Origin: Orbilia blumenaviensis | Taxonomy: Eukaryota; Ascomycota; Orbiliomycetes; Orbiliales; Orbiliaceae | DNA: 64,000 nucleotides | NCBI GenBank assembly: GCA_036872755.1 | Contig: JAVHNS010000006.1 | Coordinates: 372,001-436,000, forward strand | Reading direction: 5' to 3' | Part shown: positions 60,988 to 64,000 of the stretch, in pieces | How the letters are laid out: the number at the start of each line of letters is the position of its first letter | Numbering within the stretch: the first letter of the stretch is position 1 | Program-made: the position numbers and the translations under genes | Notes under the pieces: model-generated | Databases searched by the model: none | What the model saw: the letters and a program-made list of their open reading frames with translations, nothing else | Told to the model about the DNA's origin: nothing

Positions 60988-63900
60988 AACCTGTAGTATT
61001 AATTAAGGGTAAGATCGAGAGATAGAACTATCTGGTATTTGGGGTGCTGAGGCCTTAGATACGGTGCACCGCAGTGATCTAATCGAGCAATAGGTCTAGA
61101 TATCAATCTATTAGAATTTAACTCTATATCTAGGCGGGCTAATTGGGTGTGAAATGGGACCTCACAGAGTGGCTACTTGACCTAATGATCTGAATAAATC
61201 CGGTAAATTTACACCATCACATGAGAGCGAGTAGCTATCTATGTGAGTAGGGACAATAGAAACGGAGGGGGTACTTCACGTGCCTTGTTATGTTTTGCGG
61301 GATAGGCTATTAGAACCTGTAGCTATTACATAACCGCGGGAGAACCTAGCATCAGGCCTAGGGTAAGCCGAAGATTGCAATGACGGAAATATATACCGAT
61401 ACGATGCAGCAAAGATAGGCACCAGTCTTTTTGCCAGGATATCTGAATACGCATAAAAAATCGTAAAGTTTCAGAATTAATCTTGAAGATGTCAGGTCTC
61501 CAGGGAGAAGCTAGCGCAGCTAAGGGAATATAAAATTCATTTTGGTCTGAATATATCGAATATACCTCCTTAATAGGTACTTAGCTGTAAATTCTAACAT
61601 TTCTCTGTCATTACATAATTGCATAATTGGAACCAGGTTTACGCTAAGGATACATATAACAGGCGCAAACTTTATAGTGCTTTGCGGCAAACATACCTCC
61701 TACGAATCTGGATCAGTTAATTCTAATTAAATACCGTTGCTCGAATTCTCACGTCTTAAATTGTAAATTCCCAGAAAATCGTAAACCCATTCACAGGTGT
61801 TCTTAGTAAGATGAAGCTTTGCTGCACCTAACCTCGGTCCGAGACTCGGAATGGCTCAGTCTGTTGTGATATAACACCCATCCAACCCCCCACAGCAAGC
61901 AACCTATATTCTAGGTACTACCAAGGCCACTTTATTAGTGGGAACGCGTCCCCATGGATTAACCGTCGGGGAATTAGGTTGCCCTCGTAAACTAGTCACT
62001 TCGACCAGAAAACGACACACAAAGGTTAAAACTATTTGGATCTTTTAAAGAACCTCACTTACGGGCCTTGGAGCCCTTGTATTGAAAGAAGATCAACACC
62101 TTTACGTAAATGCACAAGTGAGCTGTTTCTTTTTTTCTCGTTTTGGATGGTACCCTTTGAGGGCCACCTCGATGATCAGCCGATTCCATGCCGTTTCTCT
62201 GGACCGATATGCTTATAGGTTATCGTCTGGGGCCGAGACTAGGTTATCGTAATGTTTAAATATAACGCCCCGAAAATTTTCAAGGCTAGGGCTAGGGTCT
62301 ACTGGGGTGAGGTACTTTAAACTCATAATACGAGATACAAATCAAGGCCATTGGTCAAGTCCGTTGTATCAATGTTTGAAGGGGTTTATAGAAATTGCAT
62401 GACTTCACACAATCCGGTCTCCGCTAGTATTTCGCAATAAATGCTGTAATTCATTAGACCGAACATCAGCTAGAGGCCCTTGGGTATCTACAGACTGGTC
62501 ATTCCCGGAAGCGATCATAGTGGAAGATCAAAACCCCCTTCAATTAAATCAAAGCTTTAGAGGGCTTTTGGTAGAGCTGGATCGGAATGGTAGATTGATG
62601 TGGTCTTTTAACGAGATCGTTGAGACGGATTCGTGAGTGGTAGGTCTGTGAGTTTCGTGTTCGACCCATACAAAAACTGCCTTCGATAGATAGTCGGAGG
62701 ATCTGGGAATAAGCGTAATTTAGCGAGGTTTTACGATCCATATCTTTGTCTCAATATTTTGTCAGTCAAGAAAGTCGTTACGAACAGAGTATTACTGAAG
62801 AGGCGTAATATTGTCAAAGGTTTTGAAGGTTTCCATGATGCCGGCGTGGGGTTATCATAGAGACGAATTAATATCTGTAGGTAGAGAAAAAACTCTATTC
62901 CGACGAGGGAGCAGCCGAACAGGAGCGAGAAGGTAGAGTGAAACCCTCGGTAGGTGCTCTGCTGATGCATGAATATACCGCTGGAGTATGACGAGAGATC
63001 TAGAGAACTATTGAGGTTGGTGGTTTAGTATACTACCTAGGACGGCTTAGGTACAGTCCATCGAGCCAATGAAGAGGACTTGCGAAGCACTCTGTCGGTC
63101 GGTAGACGCGTTCTATCGGAATTCAAAACACCAAAACCACGCCATCAACCACAACTAGAGAGTATCTTCGGGAGCACCTAGACACATTGCTCCAGGCAGA
63201 ATTTGGCAAACAGAGACAATGAAGTTGTAAGCTTCCCTCGTTTGAGAGTTAAGAGACAACAGGCTGGTAGGGAACCCAACGGCCGAAGCAGAAGAAACTG
63301 GGTCGATTGAAAATGACATCGGCGAGTCTGGGGTAGAGCAGAACTGAGTATCTCCTGAATCATCGTCAAATGAGATTGCCGTCTTGAGGGTTAAACCCAA
63401 AGACACCCTACTTGTCTTAATCAAATTGGCATCGGTGATATTGAATCGATTGCCTGGACGCTAAGGCTCGCTCCGACCCTGGTGCGCAATCAAAATACCT
63501 GGGTGCTCGTCTATGGCCCGATAACAGAGAAACACCAGTTTATAGCGTTTCAATTGCACATGGAAAACAGCTGAGAAAAACTGCCGCCTCTCGATAGAAT
63601 ACTTCACTCTCGACAGCCCTGGTTGCAAAGGTGACACCGTCGTGCAAGAGGGCGGAGCGATGCTGACTCTGTTGACAGCGAGTGGTTAAGGGTTGGACAC
63701 CGGGCCAAAGCACTAATAGCAATATCCACGACCATACAACTTCTAAATATCTTCTACTGCTGGCTGCGGAGTACTCCTTGGACCCAATTGCTCTGAAATT
63801 TTCTCTTTAAGTGCAAGCGTGCAATCAGTCGAAAAGCGAACTGGATGCGGAAATTTATGCTCCGCTCACAACAAAATATGCTGCAGACTGAAATCACGGA

Positions 63901-64000
63901 CGTTTTATTCTGGAAGCCGACAGGACACATCTATGGAGACTGTTGAGGGATTAAGGTGGGCTGGCGGACTATCCATCATGTTTGAAATTTTGATCGTGGA
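60988..64000. other. 3 kb right end, no supportable gene
   Basis: AT-rich. Minus-strand frames at 62731-62970 (ATG start, one hydrophobic stretch around FSLLFGCSLVGIEFFLYLQILI), 62544-62741 and 63155-63424 follow one another and could be exons or relics of a membrane protein, but no splice sites join them convincingly and no family is recognised. Confidence 0.4.

Overview
The window is filamentous ascomycete nuclear DNA. Genes are split by short spliceosomal introns (55-300 bp, GT-AG plus one GC-AG), with CTAAC/CTAAT-like branch points and no operons. The gene set is typical of Pezizomycotina: a fungal rhodopsin-like membrane protein, C2H2 regulators, a methionine-permease-like transporter and subtilase expansions. 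A PLL-type propeller lectin plus several secreted S8-like proteins would fit a nematode-associated orbiliomycete, but that assignment is inference. No rRNA, tRNA, CRISPR array or intact transposon was recognised.

Left third (0-20 kb). A seven-helix rhodopsin-like gene on the minus strand (272-1573) is rebuilt with a 5-nt microexon. After a 4.6 kb gap come two plus-strand C2H2 zinc-finger genes (6176-9706 and 12935-16020) of related layout. A minus-strand beta-propeller lectin-like gene follows (18681-19831).

Middle (20-35 kb). About 8.5 kb has no supportable gene. It holds a 5 x 12 bp tandem repeat, a 14 bp palindrome and a roughly 700 bp array of the hexamer TAGGAC. Beyond it are a 707-residue protein with three copies of an EPVETTRRSNR-like motif (28371-30494, minus) and a doubtful membrane-anchored gene (33320-34135, minus).

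Subtilase cluster (35.4-45.5 kb). Three tandem plus-strand genes, each with five exons at equivalent positions and phases, encode secreted S8-like proteins of 621, 602 and 677 residues. The first keeps Asp/His/Asn/Ser. The second has Glu for Asp. The third has Arg for the catalytic His and Asp for the oxyanion Asn, and a 46-codon upstream ORF sits just ahead of its start. One plausible reading is an active protease with diverging or pseudoprotease paralogues. This is the most unusual system in the window.

Right third (45.9-64 kb). A three-exon F-box/cysteine-rich gene (50023-45930, minus), a MUP1-like permease (52849-50837, minus), a decayed TPR fragment, an MIP channel with NPL/NPS boxes (56032-57161, plus) and a roughly 900-residue low-complexity gene with an unresolved 5' end (58087-60987, plus). 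The last 3 kb holds no supportable gene. All exon models were derived by hand from splice signals, frame and family motifs; transcript data would be decisive.
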